Of a DNA stretch of 64,000 bases, positions 35,182 to 45,040 are shown one piece after another. Both the position numbers and the translations under genes were made by a program. Below the pieces are notes generated by a model. It was not told the origin of the DNA. It worked only from the letters and a program-made list of their open reading frames with translations, and ran no database searches. The stretch's first letter is position 1, and every line of letters begins with the position of its first letter. The stretch spans positions 3,534,001 to 3,598,000 of the forward strand of contig JAUSZU010000001.1 in NCBI GenBank assembly GCA_030817875.1, read 5' to 3'. This DNA is from Flavobacterium sp. W4I14 (lineage in GTDB: Bacteria; Bacteroidota; Bacteroidia; Sphingobacteriales; Sphingobacteriaceae).

Positions 35182-35613
35182 ATGGTAGATCAAATAAATT
35201 ATCAATCGCAACTATTAGCTATAATAATAAAGGCACACTACAAAAAGGAAGGAATTGAATTTTTTACTCCTAGCGATTTCTCACAGCAGTTGGGCTATAT
35301 GAATAGACCGAAAGGATATATTATTGATCCTCATGTTCACAATCTTGTTGAGCGGAAAGTTACCTTAACCCAAGAAGTTTTATATGTGAAAAGTGGCAAG
35401 ATTAGAGTAGATTTCTACAATGATGAACAAACCTATTTAGAAAGTAGAATAATTGAAACGGGCGATGTTATTCTATTAGCTTCAGGCGGTCATGGTTTTG
35501 AAATTCTTGAAAACGCTGAAATGATAGAAATAAAGCAAGGGCCATATTGCGAAGAAGAAGATAAGGTAAAGTTTCAGCATAAACCAAGTAAAAGTGAAAT
35601 TTTGATTAAATGA
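35182..35613 (+). CDS. Cupin-fold protein
   Basis: The protein has 143 residues. A double-stranded beta-helix is suggested by DPHVHNLVERKV (with possible metal-binding His), EVLYVKSGKIRVDFY, RIIETGDVILLASGGHGFEIL and AEMIEIKQGPY. It is like the small cupins in glycan loci that isomerise or bind nucleotide sugars (WxcM/FdtA-type). The substrate is unknown. It overlaps the following methyltransferase by four bases (ATGA). Confidence 0.75.
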   Translation: MVDQINYQSQLLAIIIKAHYKKEGIEFFTPSDFSQQLGYMNRPKGYIIDPHVHNLVERKVTLTQEVLYVKSGKIRVDFYNDEQTYLESRIIETGDVILLASGGHGFEILENAEMIEIKQGPYCEEEDKVKFQHKPSKSEILIK

Positions 35614-36371
35614 GCCAAGCAGTGAACAACTTTGAAGAATACAGTCAATATTATAACCTATTATATAAAGACAAAAATTATGGAGTTGAGGTTGATTACG
35701 TTATAGACTTAATTAAACAATATAACCAAGGCGGCCAACACATATTGGAATTAGGCTCTGGCACTGGAATTCATGCAAATTTATTTGCAAAGAAAGGGTA
35801 TAATGTATTGGGATTGGAACGAAGTGTCAATATGGTTGAAATCGCTAGCCAGAAAAAATCAAAAAATGTTCAGTTTCAAATTGCAGATATAACTCATTTT
35901 GAAGTTGAAAAAAAGTTTGACATTGCGTTATCACTTTTCCATGTGATCAGTTATTTAACAAATAATAAACAGCTAATTTCTACTTTTAAGAATGTATTTA
36001 AGTCTCTTAATCCTGGAGGGCTATTTATTTTTGATGTTTGGCATAGTCCGGCTGTTTATCATCAAAAGCCAGAAAAAAGAACTAAAACATTAAAAAACAA
36101 CACTATAGAGGTTATTAGATATGCTAACCCAATCGTTTTTTCAGAGCAAAACACTATAGAAGTAAATTATGAAATAAATGTTCGAGAAATTAGCACTAAC
36201 AAAACTAGCATTATCCAAGAAAAGCACCCAATGAGGCATTTCAGCCAACCAGAAATCGAATTACTTTCTTTTACTACGGGATTTGAAGTTTTAAATTCTG
36301 AAGAATTCTTAACGAAAAACTCTCCATCTGTAGATACTTGGGGAGTTTGCTATATCCTCAAGAAATTATAA
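35610..36371 (+). CDS. Class I SAM methyltransferase
   Basis: The protein has 253 residues. HILELGSGTGIHANLFAKKG (about 44-63) is motif I, followed by VLGLERSVNMVEIA and FQIADITHFE, then DIALSLFHVISYLTN and NPGGLFIFDVWH. The shape is that of ubiquinone/sugar N- or O-methyltransferases (Methyltransf_25). It sits between the cupin and the sugar aminotransferase, so N-methylation of an amino sugar made by the next gene's product is a plausible inference. Confidence 0.85.
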   Translation: MSQAVNNFEEYSQYYNLLYKDKNYGVEVDYVIDLIKQYNQGGQHILELGSGTGIHANLFAKKGYNVLGLERSVNMVEIASQKKSKNVQFQIADITHFEVEKKFDIALSLFHVISYLTNNKQLISTFKNVFKSLNPGGLFIFDVWHSPAVYHQKPEKRTKTLKNNTIEVIRYANPIVFSEQNTIEVNYEINVREISTNKTSIIQEKHPMRHFSQPEIELLSFTTGFEVLNSEEFLTKNSPSVDTWGVCYILKKL

Positions 36372-36375
36372 ATTT

Positions 36376-37503
36376 ATGAGAGCTATACCTGTTAACACTC
36401 CATTATTAAACGGAAACGAATTAAAATACCTTACAGAATGTATTGAAACGGGCTGGATAAGTAGTGAGGGCCCCTTTATATCTAAATTCGAAAATAACTT
36501 CGGTGAATATATTGGTATGCAGTATGGAATTGCGGTCAGTAATGGTTCTGCAGCATTAGATATTGCAATTAAAGCGTTAGAAATTAGCGAGGGAGATGAA
36601 GTAATTATGCCAACATTTACGATTATTTCTCCAGCACAATCGGTTGTTACTGCCGGGGCAATTCCCGTACTTGTAGATAGTGATCCTATTACTTGGAACA
36701 TGGATGTGACACAAATTGAGTCCAAAATAACCACTCGTACGAAGGCGATTTTGGTAGTACATATTTACGGCCTACCAGTTGATATGGACCCGATATTGGC
36801 ACTGGCAAAAAAATATAATCTAAAGGTAATCGAAGATGCTGCCGAAATGCACGGACAAAGCCATAAAGGAAAAATGTGTGGGAGCTTTGGCGATATTAGC
36901 ATTTTTAGTTTCTACCCAAATAAACATATTACAACTGGCGAAGGTGGCATGTTACTTACTAATGATAAAACGTTAGCTGAACGTTGCAAAAAATTCCGCA
37001 ACCTTTGCTTTGAACCAAATGGTCCAAGGTTTATTCACAATGAAATAGGATGGAATTATCGCATGACCAACTTACAAGCGGCACTAGGTGTAGCTCAGCT
37101 TGAACAGATTGATGGTTTTATAGACAAAAAGAGAGAAGTTGGGCTCCTTTATTCTAAAAACCTTAGTTCAATTATTAATCAAGGCTTCCAATTGCCATTA
37201 AAATCCCAATCTTTTGCGGATAACATTTTTTGGGTATTTGGAATTGTTGCGCCAAGTCAAACTGATAAAGAATTATTAATAGAACATTTATCAAATAAAA
37301 AAATTGGAACCCGCCCATTTTTTTGGTGTATGCATGAACAACCTGTTTTTAAAAACATGGGGTTATTTAGAGATGAAAAATATCCTATTGCTGAAAAGCT
37401 AGCTAGAAATGGATTCTATATACCTAGTGGCCTGGGTTTAACATTGGAAGATGTAGATTTGGTATCCAAAGAAATTCTAGATTTTCTAACAATTAAAGAT
37501 TAA
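36376..37503 (+). CDS. DegT/DnrJ/EryC1/StrS sugar aminotransferase
   Basis: The protein has 375 residues, a PLP enzyme that transfers an amino group to a keto-sugar nucleotide. Signatures: GWISSEGPFISKFE, VSNGSAALDIAIKAL, DEVIMPTFTIISPAQSV, VIEDAAEMHGQ (151-161), and the Schiff-base lysine K183 in YPNKHITTGEGG. GWNYRMTNLQAALGVAQ is also canonical. Length and motifs fit perosamine-synthase-like C-4 aminotransferases. No 4,6-dehydratase lies in the window, so its substrate must come from a gene elsewhere. Confidence 0.93.
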   Translation: MRAIPVNTPLLNGNELKYLTECIETGWISSEGPFISKFENNFGEYIGMQYGIAVSNGSAALDIAIKALEISEGDEVIMPTFTIISPAQSVVTAGAIPVLVDSDPITWNMDVTQIESKITTRTKAILVVHIYGLPVDMDPILALAKKYNLKVIEDAAEMHGQSHKGKMCGSFGDISIFSFYPNKHITTGEGGMLLTNDKTLAERCKKFRNLCFEPNGPRFIHNEIGWNYRMTNLQAALGVAQLEQIDGFIDKKREVGLLYSKNLSSIINQGFQLPLKSQSFADNIFWVFGIVAPSQTDKELLIEHLSNKKIGTRPFFWCMHEQPVFKNMGLFRDEKYPIAEKLARNGFYIPSGLGLTLEDVDLVSKEILDFLTIKD

Positions 37504-37516
37504 ATCTTTACCACCA

Positions 37517-38701
37517 ATGCCAAAAGATTCAAAAACAATTGGACTAGTTACTGTAAACCAAGATACATTTACTAATCCAACATTATTCTCTATTATAGAA
37601 AAGCTAAATAATGAAGGTAATAATGTGGTACTATTTAACGATCTTAACCAGAATTTAAAGCCGGCTTCTTTAAAAAACATACAATATTACAATTTACCAA
37701 AAGGAATAAGAACGCCAAGAAGGCCCGACAATTTCTTTAAGTATATTTTTATCTATTTGAGAATATTTCTTTTTATTAAAAAACTTGGAATAAAAAATTT
37801 AATTGCAGTAGATCCCAATGGGCTAATTATTGCAGGCAGAATAAAAAAACTTATAAAAACTGTAAATATTCATTATTTTTCGTTTGAAATTTTTTTTAAT
37901 GATGAAGTTGCCCACGATTCATTTTTTAAGCAACTCAAAAAAAAAGAAATTATTTATTCTCAAAACGTTGCTTCCATTGTGATTCAAGATAAGGTGAGAA
38001 AAGATTTTCTTATCGAGCAGAATAAAATCAGCCCATCTTTTAAAAATTGGTATTACATACCAGTTTCTCCAATAGTGCAAGTTATTCCTGAAAAAAAATA
38101 TACTCGAGAAAAATTCGGGGTAAAAGACACTGATATATTTTATGTTTATTCCGGAAGCATAGCAAATTGGGCAGGCATGGCTGAACTTATTCAAGCAATA
38201 AAAAATGGATTTCCACCAAATGTTTATCTTTTATTACACAACAAAATCAGTTTTGATAGATCTAATTTATTACATGATGAGCTTTTGAGATTAAAAGAGA
38301 TTAATCCTAATCTAATTATGCATAATGAGGTTTTTGATGAGTACGAAAACTACATGGCCTTTTTAAATATGTTTAATTATGGCATCGTTATTTATAAACC
38401 AGACGGTGGCGTATTTACTGGAAAAAACATTAGAGATATAGGTTTGTCTTCTGGGAAATTTTCGTGTTATATGGCAATGGGTTTACCTTGCTTACTTTAT
38501 CAATGTAAAACTTATACTCAACTGGTTAATCAATATAATATTGGTCGTATTGTTACGGAGGAGCAAGATTTATCTTATCACTTTCATAAAAACACTTTAG
38601 CAGAAATACCTAAACAGAATTGCAAAAAGATCTATGATGAAATATTAGATCCAAGGGGTAAAATAGAATTATTTATTCAAAACGAGCTACTCAATGCGTA
38701 A
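37517..38701 (+). CDS. Putative GT-B glycosyltransferase
   Basis: The protein has 394 residues. The two-lobe shape is recognisable: N-terminal NNVVLFNDLN, then a hydrophobic IYLRIFLFIKKLG; middle DIFYVYSGSIANWAGMAELI, typical of the start of a GT-B donor domain; later LNMFNYGIVIYKPDGG and KFSCYMAMGLPCLLYQ. The usual EGFGxxxxE loop is not clear, so the family number is uncertain. It overlaps the next gene by 8 bases. Confidence 0.7.
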   Translation: MPKDSKTIGLVTVNQDTFTNPTLFSIIEKLNNEGNNVVLFNDLNQNLKPASLKNIQYYNLPKGIRTPRRPDNFFKYIFIYLRIFLFIKKLGIKNLIAVDPNGLIIAGRIKKLIKTVNIHYFSFEIFFNDEVAHDSFFKQLKKKEIIYSQNVASIVIQDKVRKDFLIEQNKISPSFKNWYYIPVSPIVQVIPEKKYTREKFGVKDTDIFYVYSGSIANWAGMAELIQAIKNGFPPNVYLLLHNKISFDRSNLLHDELLRLKEINPNLIMHNEVFDEYENYMAFLNMFNYGIVIYKPDGGVFTGKNIRDIGLSSGKFSCYMAMGLPCLLYQCKTYTQLVNQYNIGRIVTEEQDLSYHFHKNTLAEIPKQNCKKIYDEILDPRGKIELFIQNELLNA

Positions 38702-39695
38702 AAATCCTGAAGAAAATATCTCTTATCCAAACTTAGGAAAATATAGGGAGGAATTTATTTCTAAAGGGGTAAACTACCCTCTTAAAAGTTTAGCCAGAAG
38801 CAAAAAGGGTTTGCTTTCAGAATTACCAAGCACAGACAAATCTGGTTGGCCATGGAATATAGAAGTACCATCAGATTCATATTCATCAAATATCAAATGG
38901 CCTAAAATAACAATTTTAACTCCTTCTTACAATCAAGGTGCTTATATTGAAGAAACAATTAGATCCGTTCTTTTACAAAACTATCCTAATCTAGAGTATA
39001 TCATTATGGATGGAGGTAGTACTGATGGCACAAAAGACATCCTAGAAAAATATAGTCCTTGGATAAGTTTTTGGGAAAGCGAAACTGACCGTGGTCAAGG
39101 ACATGCAATTAACAAAGGTTTTGCGCTTGCATCAGGAGATATTTACGGATGGATAAATAGTGATGATTTTTACTTAGACCAAGCCTTTTTGAAGGTTTCC
39201 AGTCTTTTTAAGGAAGGAGATTTTAATTTTCTTTATGGTGATGGGCTTCAACTAAACGAGGAAAATAAAACCTTAATCTATGAGAAAGGAAACTTGGTTG
39301 CCAATCGCTATCTATTTTTAGGTGGCGTTATATTACAACACTCTTCCTTTTGGAGCTCAGGCATACATTTGCCAATCCTTGAAGTTTTGCATTGTGCAGT
39401 AGATTCAGAACTTTGGTTTAGACTTATCCCAAAAGCAAAAACTAAACATATAAAATCCCCACTGGCGGTTTCTAGGGTCCAACCTAATGCAAAAACTGTA
39501 AACCTAAAATATGTTAAAATGTGGAAGGAAGACAATGCCCTGATAGAAAGGATTCATGAATTTGATAAAACATTTTTCTTCAAATATGTAAAGTCTAGAT
39601 TTTACTCTCTAGAAGCTCGCTATGTACAACGCTTGTATAAGCATTTTAACAAAGGAGATGAATTTAGATTTAAGAAAAAATTAAACTATAAATAA
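38694..39695 (+). CDS. Family 2 glycosyltransferase
   Basis: The protein has 333 residues. After a 70-residue N-terminal extension comes ITILTPSYNQGAYIEETI, then YIIMDGGSTDGTKDILEKY, DRGQGHAINKGFALASG and YGWINSDDFYL (metal site). The set is close to colanic-acid WcaA-like enzymes. LHLPILEVLHC-like patterns later suggest a C-terminal acceptor helix bundle. It is coupled to the preceding gene by an 8-base overlap. Confidence 0.92.
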   Translation: MRKNPEENISYPNLGKYREEFISKGVNYPLKSLARSKKGLLSELPSTDKSGWPWNIEVPSDSYSSNIKWPKITILTPSYNQGAYIEETIRSVLLQNYPNLEYIIMDGGSTDGTKDILEKYSPWISFWESETDRGQGHAINKGFALASGDIYGWINSDDFYLDQAFLKVSSLFKEGDFNFLYGDGLQLNEENKTLIYEKGNLVANRYLFLGGVILQHSSFWSSGIHLPILEVLHCAVDSELWFRLIPKAKTKHIKSPLAVSRVQPNAKTVNLKYVKMWKEDNALIERIHEFDKTFFFKYVKSRFYSLEARYVQRLYKHFNKGDEFRFKKKLNYK

Positions 39696-39731
39696 TTTAT
39701 CTTTTATCAAAAATCTATAAAAATCTCATTC

Positions 39732-41111
39732 TTGAAAATTCCTAAAAATATACTATTTGTTCTTCCTGAGTTTGTACCTGAAACAGGTGGTGGCATTTGT
39801 ACTTTTTATAATTCTCTCCTAGAAAATTTCGAAGATTATTCTGGAGATAAAGTAACTGTCGTACAAGGTAGTGCTTTTGATATGCCAAACGGCATATCAA
39901 AACAAAACAATATACAAGTTTACCACCTCTCTAAGGAAAAGTTTGAGAAAAGTAAATCAGAATTTCATCACTTGGCAATTTTGCCGGAACTTCAAAATCA
40001 TGTTGCCTCTGCTTGGGCATTGAATGAATTGGCACTATCTCTTGAAATTAATTTTGATGTGGTAATTGCTACAGATTGGGGACTGGGATTTATACCATGG
40101 ATTATTCAGGGTCAGCTACCAGTAATAATACATTTGCATGGAAGTATTGGCCAAATTGATTATTACGACCCTAGAAAGGGACTTGAGTTTTGGTCAAAAT
40201 TGTATCTAGAAACAGAAATAAACTTCTTCAACTATGCAGATGCATTAGCCACATTTAGCAATCAAAATATAACTTTTTGGGTAAATAGAAACATCGATAC
40301 CAAAAAATTCTCTCTGATATATCCAGTTATAAAGAATGAAAATATAACTTTAGCTGAGCAAAAACAAACGCTACATACAGGCTTAGTAATAGGGAGAATC
40401 CAATATTGGAAAGGTGTTATACAGCTTTGTGAAAGTATCGAATTATTAAGCAAAAAAGAGCAGCAAAACCTACAAATATATTGGGTTGGAAAAGATACTT
40501 ATTATTATGACCAACAATCTAGCATGGACAAATTTTTATCAAAAAAATTTCCTAACATATGGAAAAAAATTATCATCCCATTAGGAACAAAAAGTCATAA
40601 AGAAATTGAGGAGCTCTATTGTAAAGTTGATTTTACTATTGTACCGTCTACTTGGGATATATTTAACATAACTGCAATTGAACATGTTTTGCACAAGAAA
40701 CCTTTAATCTGTTCGATGGGTGCTGGAGCTTCGGATTGCTTCGTAAATAACTCCTCAGTTTTGGTTTTTAATAACACCGCGAAAGATCTAGCTGAAAAGA
40801 TTATAAATCTCTCCAAAAAAACAGCTGAAGAGCTGGGGGAAATGGCCGAAAAAGCTTTTATTAACATAGAGAAAACGTTTAGTCAACAACAAATTTCCAT
40901 CCAACATATGGAATTAATACAATCGGTAATTGATAGCCATAAACCAAAACCTAATCAGAGTAATAGATTCACTTTATTTTCACCATCACGGAACATAAAC
41001 AATTTAGCAAAACCAGAATTATTAAATACTTGGCCAATTAAGGAAGTACTTTTCTTTACCATCGAAAGAATTAGAAAAAAAGCATTATCATACTTCAATT
41101 CAGTAAAATAG
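39732..41111 (+). CDS. Family 4 glycosyltransferase
   Basis: The protein has 459 residues from TTG 39,732. Glycine-rich ETGGGICTFYNSLL at the start, VVIATDWGLGFIPWI, HLHGSIGQIDYYD, then donor domain GLVIGRIQYWKGVIQLCE, and DFTIVPSTWDIFNITAIEHVL, the E-containing loop of GT4. It is longer than usual (about 380-420), with some 60 extra residues at the C-terminus ending in a basic patch that may bind the membrane. Confidence 0.88.
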   Translation: MKIPKNILFVLPEFVPETGGGICTFYNSLLENFEDYSGDKVTVVQGSAFDMPNGISKQNNIQVYHLSKEKFEKSKSEFHHLAILPELQNHVASAWALNELALSLEINFDVVIATDWGLGFIPWIIQGQLPVIIHLHGSIGQIDYYDPRKGLEFWSKLYLETEINFFNYADALATFSNQNITFWVNRNIDTKKFSLIYPVIKNENITLAEQKQTLHTGLVIGRIQYWKGVIQLCESIELLSKKEQQNLQIYWVGKDTYYYDQQSSMDKFLSKKFPNIWKKIIIPLGTKSHKEIEELYCKVDFTIVPSTWDIFNITAIEHVLHKKPLICSMGAGASDCFVNNSSVLVFNNTAKDLAEKIINLSKKTAEELGEMAEKAFINIEKTFSQQQISIQHMELIQSVIDSHKPKPNQSNRFTLFSPSRNINNLAKPELLNTWPIKEVLFFTIERIRKKALSYFNSVK

Positions 41112-41123
41112 TAATAGCATGAT

Positions 41124-42050
41124 ATGAGTAAAATAGCCTTAGCAATACCAGCCTATAACGCAGCATGGTGCCTACCGAGACTACTTGAATCTGCGCGTAA
41201 ACAATTAATTCCATTTGAAGAGACTTTGGTTTACGATGATTTCAGTAGTGATAATACCGCTGAAATTGCAGAAAGTTATGGGGCAATAGTAATCAGGGGA
41301 AAAATAAACAAGGGTTGTTCAGTGGGCAAAAACATCCTTTTAGCTCAAACTACTTGCGATTGGATTCATTTTCACGATGCAGATGATGAATTATATCCGA
41401 ATTTTAATGGTTTGGCTAAAAAATGGGTAGATAAGTTAGATTGCCCAGACGTAATTCTTTTTGACTATGAGTATAGAGAAAATAATAATGGGGAGTTTTT
41501 ATCAAAATCAGACTTCAGTAGAGAGCAACTACGAAACAACCCAATACCATACGCAATATTAAATCAAATTAATCCATTTTGTGGACTTTACAATGTCGCA
41601 AAATTAAGAGCAATTGGAGGATATGATACGCAGCCAGAAATTTTGTTTAATGAAGACGTTGCCTTCCATTGCAAATTGGCAATTGCAGGCTTAACGTTTG
41701 ATGCAGAGAAAGAAGTCTCGATTATAAATTATCATGTACCAACGTCAATGTCAAGCACTAATGTTTTAAAATGTGCACAAGCGCATTTTAATGTAATGAA
41801 AATTAATGCAGATAAAGTTGGAGGTTCGTGCAAAGAAGAAATCTCTTTTAAACTTTGGAGAAATGCGGAAATATTGGCTAGCCAATCAGATTGGAAAACT
41901 GCAAAAAAATCGGTACAACTGGCCGTGGAACTTAATGGTCGAATACCGAAAGAAGGATCGTTTGTTCTTAAATTTTTAACTCTGTTCTCTTCATATGGAG
42001 GTATTGTACTACGAGAGCATTTAATTCGATTTTTTAAAAGAAGATCTTAA
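41124..42050 (+). CDS. Family 2 glycosyltransferase
   Basis: The protein has 308 residues. IALAIPAYNAAWCLPRLL, LVYDDFSSDNTAEIAES, INKGCSVGKNILLAQTT and the metal site WIHFHDADDELYPNF define the GT-A family 2. GGYDTQPEILFNEDVAFHCKL near 185 is the acceptor-side acidic motif. Its stop codon shares a base with the ATG of the next gene. Confidence 0.92.
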   Translation: MSKIALAIPAYNAAWCLPRLLESARKQLIPFEETLVYDDFSSDNTAEIAESYGAIVIRGKINKGCSVGKNILLAQTTCDWIHFHDADDELYPNFNGLAKKWVDKLDCPDVILFDYEYRENNNGEFLSKSDFSREQLRNNPIPYAILNQINPFCGLYNVAKLRAIGGYDTQPEILFNEDVAFHCKLAIAGLTFDAEKEVSIINYHVPTSMSSTNVLKCAQAHFNVMKINADKVGGSCKEEISFKLWRNAEILASQSDWKTAKKSVQLAVELNGRIPKEGSFVLKFLTLFSSYGGIVLREHLIRFFKRRS

Positions 42051-42796
42051 TGAGAATATTTATTGATGTTGGTGGCCACTTTGGAGAAACTGTTGAAGCT
42101 GTTTTAGATCCGACATATAAGTTTGATAAAATTTATTCTTTTGAGCCTGTTAAAGAATGTGCTGATATTATTAGAAAAATTGATAACAAGCGGGTTGAAG
42201 TTATTGAAGCTGGTTTATTAGACACCAACATTGTTAAAACTGTTTACAAACCAGGTTCTGAAGGTGCAAGTATTTTTGAAGATCATTGGGGCTTACAACC
42301 AACAATCATGCGAGATTCTGCATTTGACGAATCAGCAATTTGCAATTTTATGAGGGCTACCAATTTCTTCGAATCTCATATAACAGAACACGATGAAGTT
42401 GTTATGAAACTGAACTGTGAAGGAAGCGAGTGTAATATTCTTTTGGATTTAATAGAAAGTGATCAAATCTCAAAAATCAAAAATCTTTTAATAGATTTTG
42501 ATGCCAGAAAAATCCCGTCACAAGAACATCTGATTCCAATAGTAATCTCTAAGCTAAATGATATTAATTTTAGATATTATTCTCCAGAAGAAGTTCAATA
42601 TGGTGCGGGATCTCATTTCGGAGGAATTCGGCAATGGCTTCACCTTACCAATGAGAAAAAAGGCAACACTATTGCCTCTATAATTTACCATATAAAAAAC
42701 ATTCTTCATAAAAAAGCCTTACCATACTATAAATTCCAAATTGTAAAATTACTACCTACTAGTTGGGTAGATTTTTACTATAAGAGAATAAAATGA
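42050..42796 (+). CDS. FkbM-family-like methyltransferase
   Basis: The protein has 248 residues. FIDVGGHFGETVEAVL and YSFEPVKECADII at the start, then the family's MKLNCEGSECNILLDLI, a variant of the usual KIDVEGxE pattern. The last 50 residues are basic and partly hydrophobic. FkbM-like proteins methylate sugar hydroxyls in many glycan loci. Its ATG overlaps the previous stop and its end overlaps the next start by 4 bases. Confidence 0.8.
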   Translation: MRIFIDVGGHFGETVEAVLDPTYKFDKIYSFEPVKECADIIRKIDNKRVEVIEAGLLDTNIVKTVYKPGSEGASIFEDHWGLQPTIMRDSAFDESAICNFMRATNFFESHITEHDEVVMKLNCEGSECNILLDLIESDQISKIKNLLIDFDARKIPSQEHLIPIVISKLNDINFRYYSPEEVQYGAGSHFGGIRQWLHLTNEKKGNTIASIIYHIKNILHKKALPYYKFQIVKLLPTSWVDFYYKRIK

Positions 42797-43734
42797 GTGA
42801 TTTGGTTTCTATCATAATGCCGGTTTACAATGCCGAGAGATACGTATCTCTAGCGATTGAATCAATTTTAGCACAAACCTACTACAATTGGGAACTGATC
42901 ATTGTAGATGATGGAAGCACGGATAAAAGTTTCGAAATTGCTCAATCTTACCAAAACGATCGTATAAAAATTTACAAGACAGAAAACCACGGACAATGTG
43001 CAGCTAATAATTATGGCTATTCAAAAGCAAATGGATCTTATTTTAAATTTTTCGATGCCGACGATTTACTCTCTCCTAAATTGATACAGGCACAAATGAC
43101 AATTTTAAATTCTTCTAAAACGAAAATATCATCATGTGGTTGGGGCCGTTTCTATAATGATGACTTATCAACTTTTAAACTGAGTGAAGAGGAATGTTGG
43201 AAAACGATGTTGCCAATAGATTGGATCTGCTCCTCCTGGAAAAATGGAGAACCCATGATGCAATGCGCTCTGTGGCTAATTCCTAAAAAAGTAATTGAAA
43301 AATCTGGGCTCTGGAACGAGAAATTGACCTTAATAAATGATTTTGAGTTTTTTACCCGAGTTATTCTTGCTTCAGAAGCAGTTGTTTTTGCTGAAGATGC
43401 ATTATTAAAATATAGATCAGGGTTAAAAAACTCACTCTCGGGAAGAGCAAGTAACGAGGCAGTGTCATCGGCAGTACTTTCTGCACAATTAGCAATACAA
43501 ACGCTTTTAGCAAAAGAAAATAACAATTTAACAAGAGAGGTTGCGGCAAACTGTCTAATGAACTTAGTCTATCAGTATGGAGTTGATTTCCCAATACTCC
43601 TAAAGCTAATTGTGCAACAGATAGATCAACTTGGTGGAAGTACATTAAAATATAGAGGGGGGAAGTTTACCAACTTACTCACCGCATTATTTGGCTGGAA
43701 ATTTGCAAGGCGACTACAACTTCTATTTCGCTAA
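42793..43734 (+). CDS. Family 2 glycosyltransferase
   Basis: The protein has 313 residues. SIIMPVYNAERYVSLAIESI, LIIVDDGSTDKSFEIA, HGQCAANNYGYSKANGSYF and FFDADDLLSPK are textbook family 2. KLTLINDFEFFTRVILAS contains the acidic acceptor motif. The C-terminus is hydrophobic-basic (LFGWKFARRLQLLFR), probably membrane-attaching. Confidence 0.94.
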   Translation: MSDLVSIIMPVYNAERYVSLAIESILAQTYYNWELIIVDDGSTDKSFEIAQSYQNDRIKIYKTENHGQCAANNYGYSKANGSYFKFFDADDLLSPKLIQAQMTILNSSKTKISSCGWGRFYNDDLSTFKLSEEECWKTMLPIDWICSSWKNGEPMMQCALWLIPKKVIEKSGLWNEKLTLINDFEFFTRVILASEAVVFAEDALLKYRSGLKNSLSGRASNEAVSSAVLSAQLAIQTLLAKENNNLTREVAANCLMNLVYQYGVDFPILLKLIVQQIDQLGGSTLKYRGGKFTNLLTALFGWKFARRLQLLFR

Positions 43735-43741
43735 TCATACT

Positions 43742-44740
43742 TTGAAAGATTTTAGTGTAAGAATCCATGTCATAACCTATCGAAGGGTTCATTTGTTAAA
43801 ACGAGCGCTTATTTCAATTCTTAATCAAACACATACTAAATGGATTGCAGAAGTTATTAATGATGATCCTGATGACGTTGAGGTTGAGGCCCTTATTTTA
43901 TCATTTGCAGATGAAAGGATTATGCTATCAAAACCAATGATAAAAAGGGGAGGAACAGGAAACTTCAATTATGCATTTAGACATGTTACGGAATCTTTTT
44001 GCTGCATCTTAGAGGATGACAACTGGTACGAACCATCTTTTCTTGCTACCATGATGTTGCATCTAGGGAATAACCCTTCTTGCGAAATGGCAGTTGCAAA
44101 TGAAGTAATTTGGAAAGAAACTCCAAAAAATGGATGGGAAAGTACAGGCCAAACCATATGGCAGCCTGACGATGCGGTTGTTGAATTTACTTATGAACTG
44201 GTAGATAAATGCGGCAAAGCTAAGATTTGCAATAGTTCAATGTTTTGGAGATCAAAAAACGCTCACAACTGGCAAACACCAAGAGAGATACCAATTGATG
44301 TAACAGAGCATTATAGAGAAAGAATTATTCCGCATCCTATACTGCTGATCCACACTCCCCTCGTTAATTTTGCGGCTACAATATCAAGTAATAGAAAGGG
44401 CAATGAAAACGCATGGACAGTTCATCAAAGCCTACTGGTCAGTTCCATTTTCAGTTTGTGTTACCAACATCAGACTAAAAATTTAGCAAAACAGCTATGG
44501 TTTGAAGCAAGGACATTCCACCACCTTTTTTCATATACTTTACTTTTCGCTTCATTTGTAGATAGCCGATCAAAGATTTTGTGGGAACTTGCCACAACGA
44601 GAGAAAAACTAAGATTTATCGTTGCTATTTTAAAAAGGCCCTTACAATTCATGATGATTTTGAATGCTAAAAAAAATCATTACGAATCATGGAATTATTT
44701 GATGAATACGTCACCCAAGCAGGAGAAAGACAATGCATAA
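43742..44740 (+). CDS. Family 2 glycosyltransferase
   Basis: The protein has 332 residues from TTG 43,742 (MKDFSVRIHVITYRRV). The frame is open from a TTG at 43,691, but that would overlap the previous gene by 44 bases and add a leader without homology to the fold, so I prefer the later start. RIHVITYRRVHLLKRAL, ISILNQTH, EVINDDPDD, GGTGNFNYAF and CCILEDDNWYEPSF are the nucleotide- and metal-binding features. The rest is rich in Trp and His. It ends the first tightly linked block; a 300-base gap follows. Confidence 0.85.
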   Translation: MKDFSVRIHVITYRRVHLLKRALISILNQTHTKWIAEVINDDPDDVEVEALILSFADERIMLSKPMIKRGGTGNFNYAFRHVTESFCCILEDDNWYEPSFLATMMLHLGNNPSCEMAVANEVIWKETPKNGWESTGQTIWQPDDAVVEFTYELVDKCGKAKICNSSMFWRSKNAHNWQTPREIPIDVTEHYRERIIPHPILLIHTPLVNFAATISSNRKGNENAWTVHQSLLVSSIFSLCYQHQTKNLAKQLWFEARTFHHLFSYTLLFASFVDSRSKILWELATTREKLRFIVAILKRPLQFMMILNAKKNHYESWNYLMNTSPKQEKDNA

Positions 44741-45040
44741 ATTAGATTTTACGCTCCGCTATAAGTCAAAACTCATAACTTCTTTTAGCAATGTTGGACT
44801 TACGGGATATTGATTTCCCTACTGTATCTCGTACAAGATAGGTTTAAATATAAATTGGATTAAACGCGAATATGCCATCTCAAATAAATCGATCTCAAAA
44901 AAAGGATGTGATTTGCAAGCGGAATTAGAACTATCATAACCTCTTCTAGCTTTTTATATAGTTGTTTAAACAATTCTTGAGAACTATAAAAAATAAACAT
45001 CTATCAAAATGAAACGTTGCAGTTTTTTATAAATATTAGG
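44741..45040. other. Gap inside the polysaccharide locus
   Basis: 300 bases, the largest spacer in the locus. I see no exact TAnnTTTG box, no terminator hairpin and no gene. Fragments such as TTACGCTCCGCT recall degraded intergenic repeats. It may be a junction where gene blocks were joined. Confidence 0.4.

Noticed and set aside
36366..36734. 122-codon open frame antisense to the sugar aminotransferase
   Set aside because: It lies inside a well-supported aminotransferase gene on the other strand.
43691..43741. Earlier TTG start for the glycosyltransferase at 43,742
   Set aside because: It would overlap the previous gene by 44 bases; the other overlaps in the locus are at most 25 bases and mostly 4-11, and the extra residues are not part of the fold.
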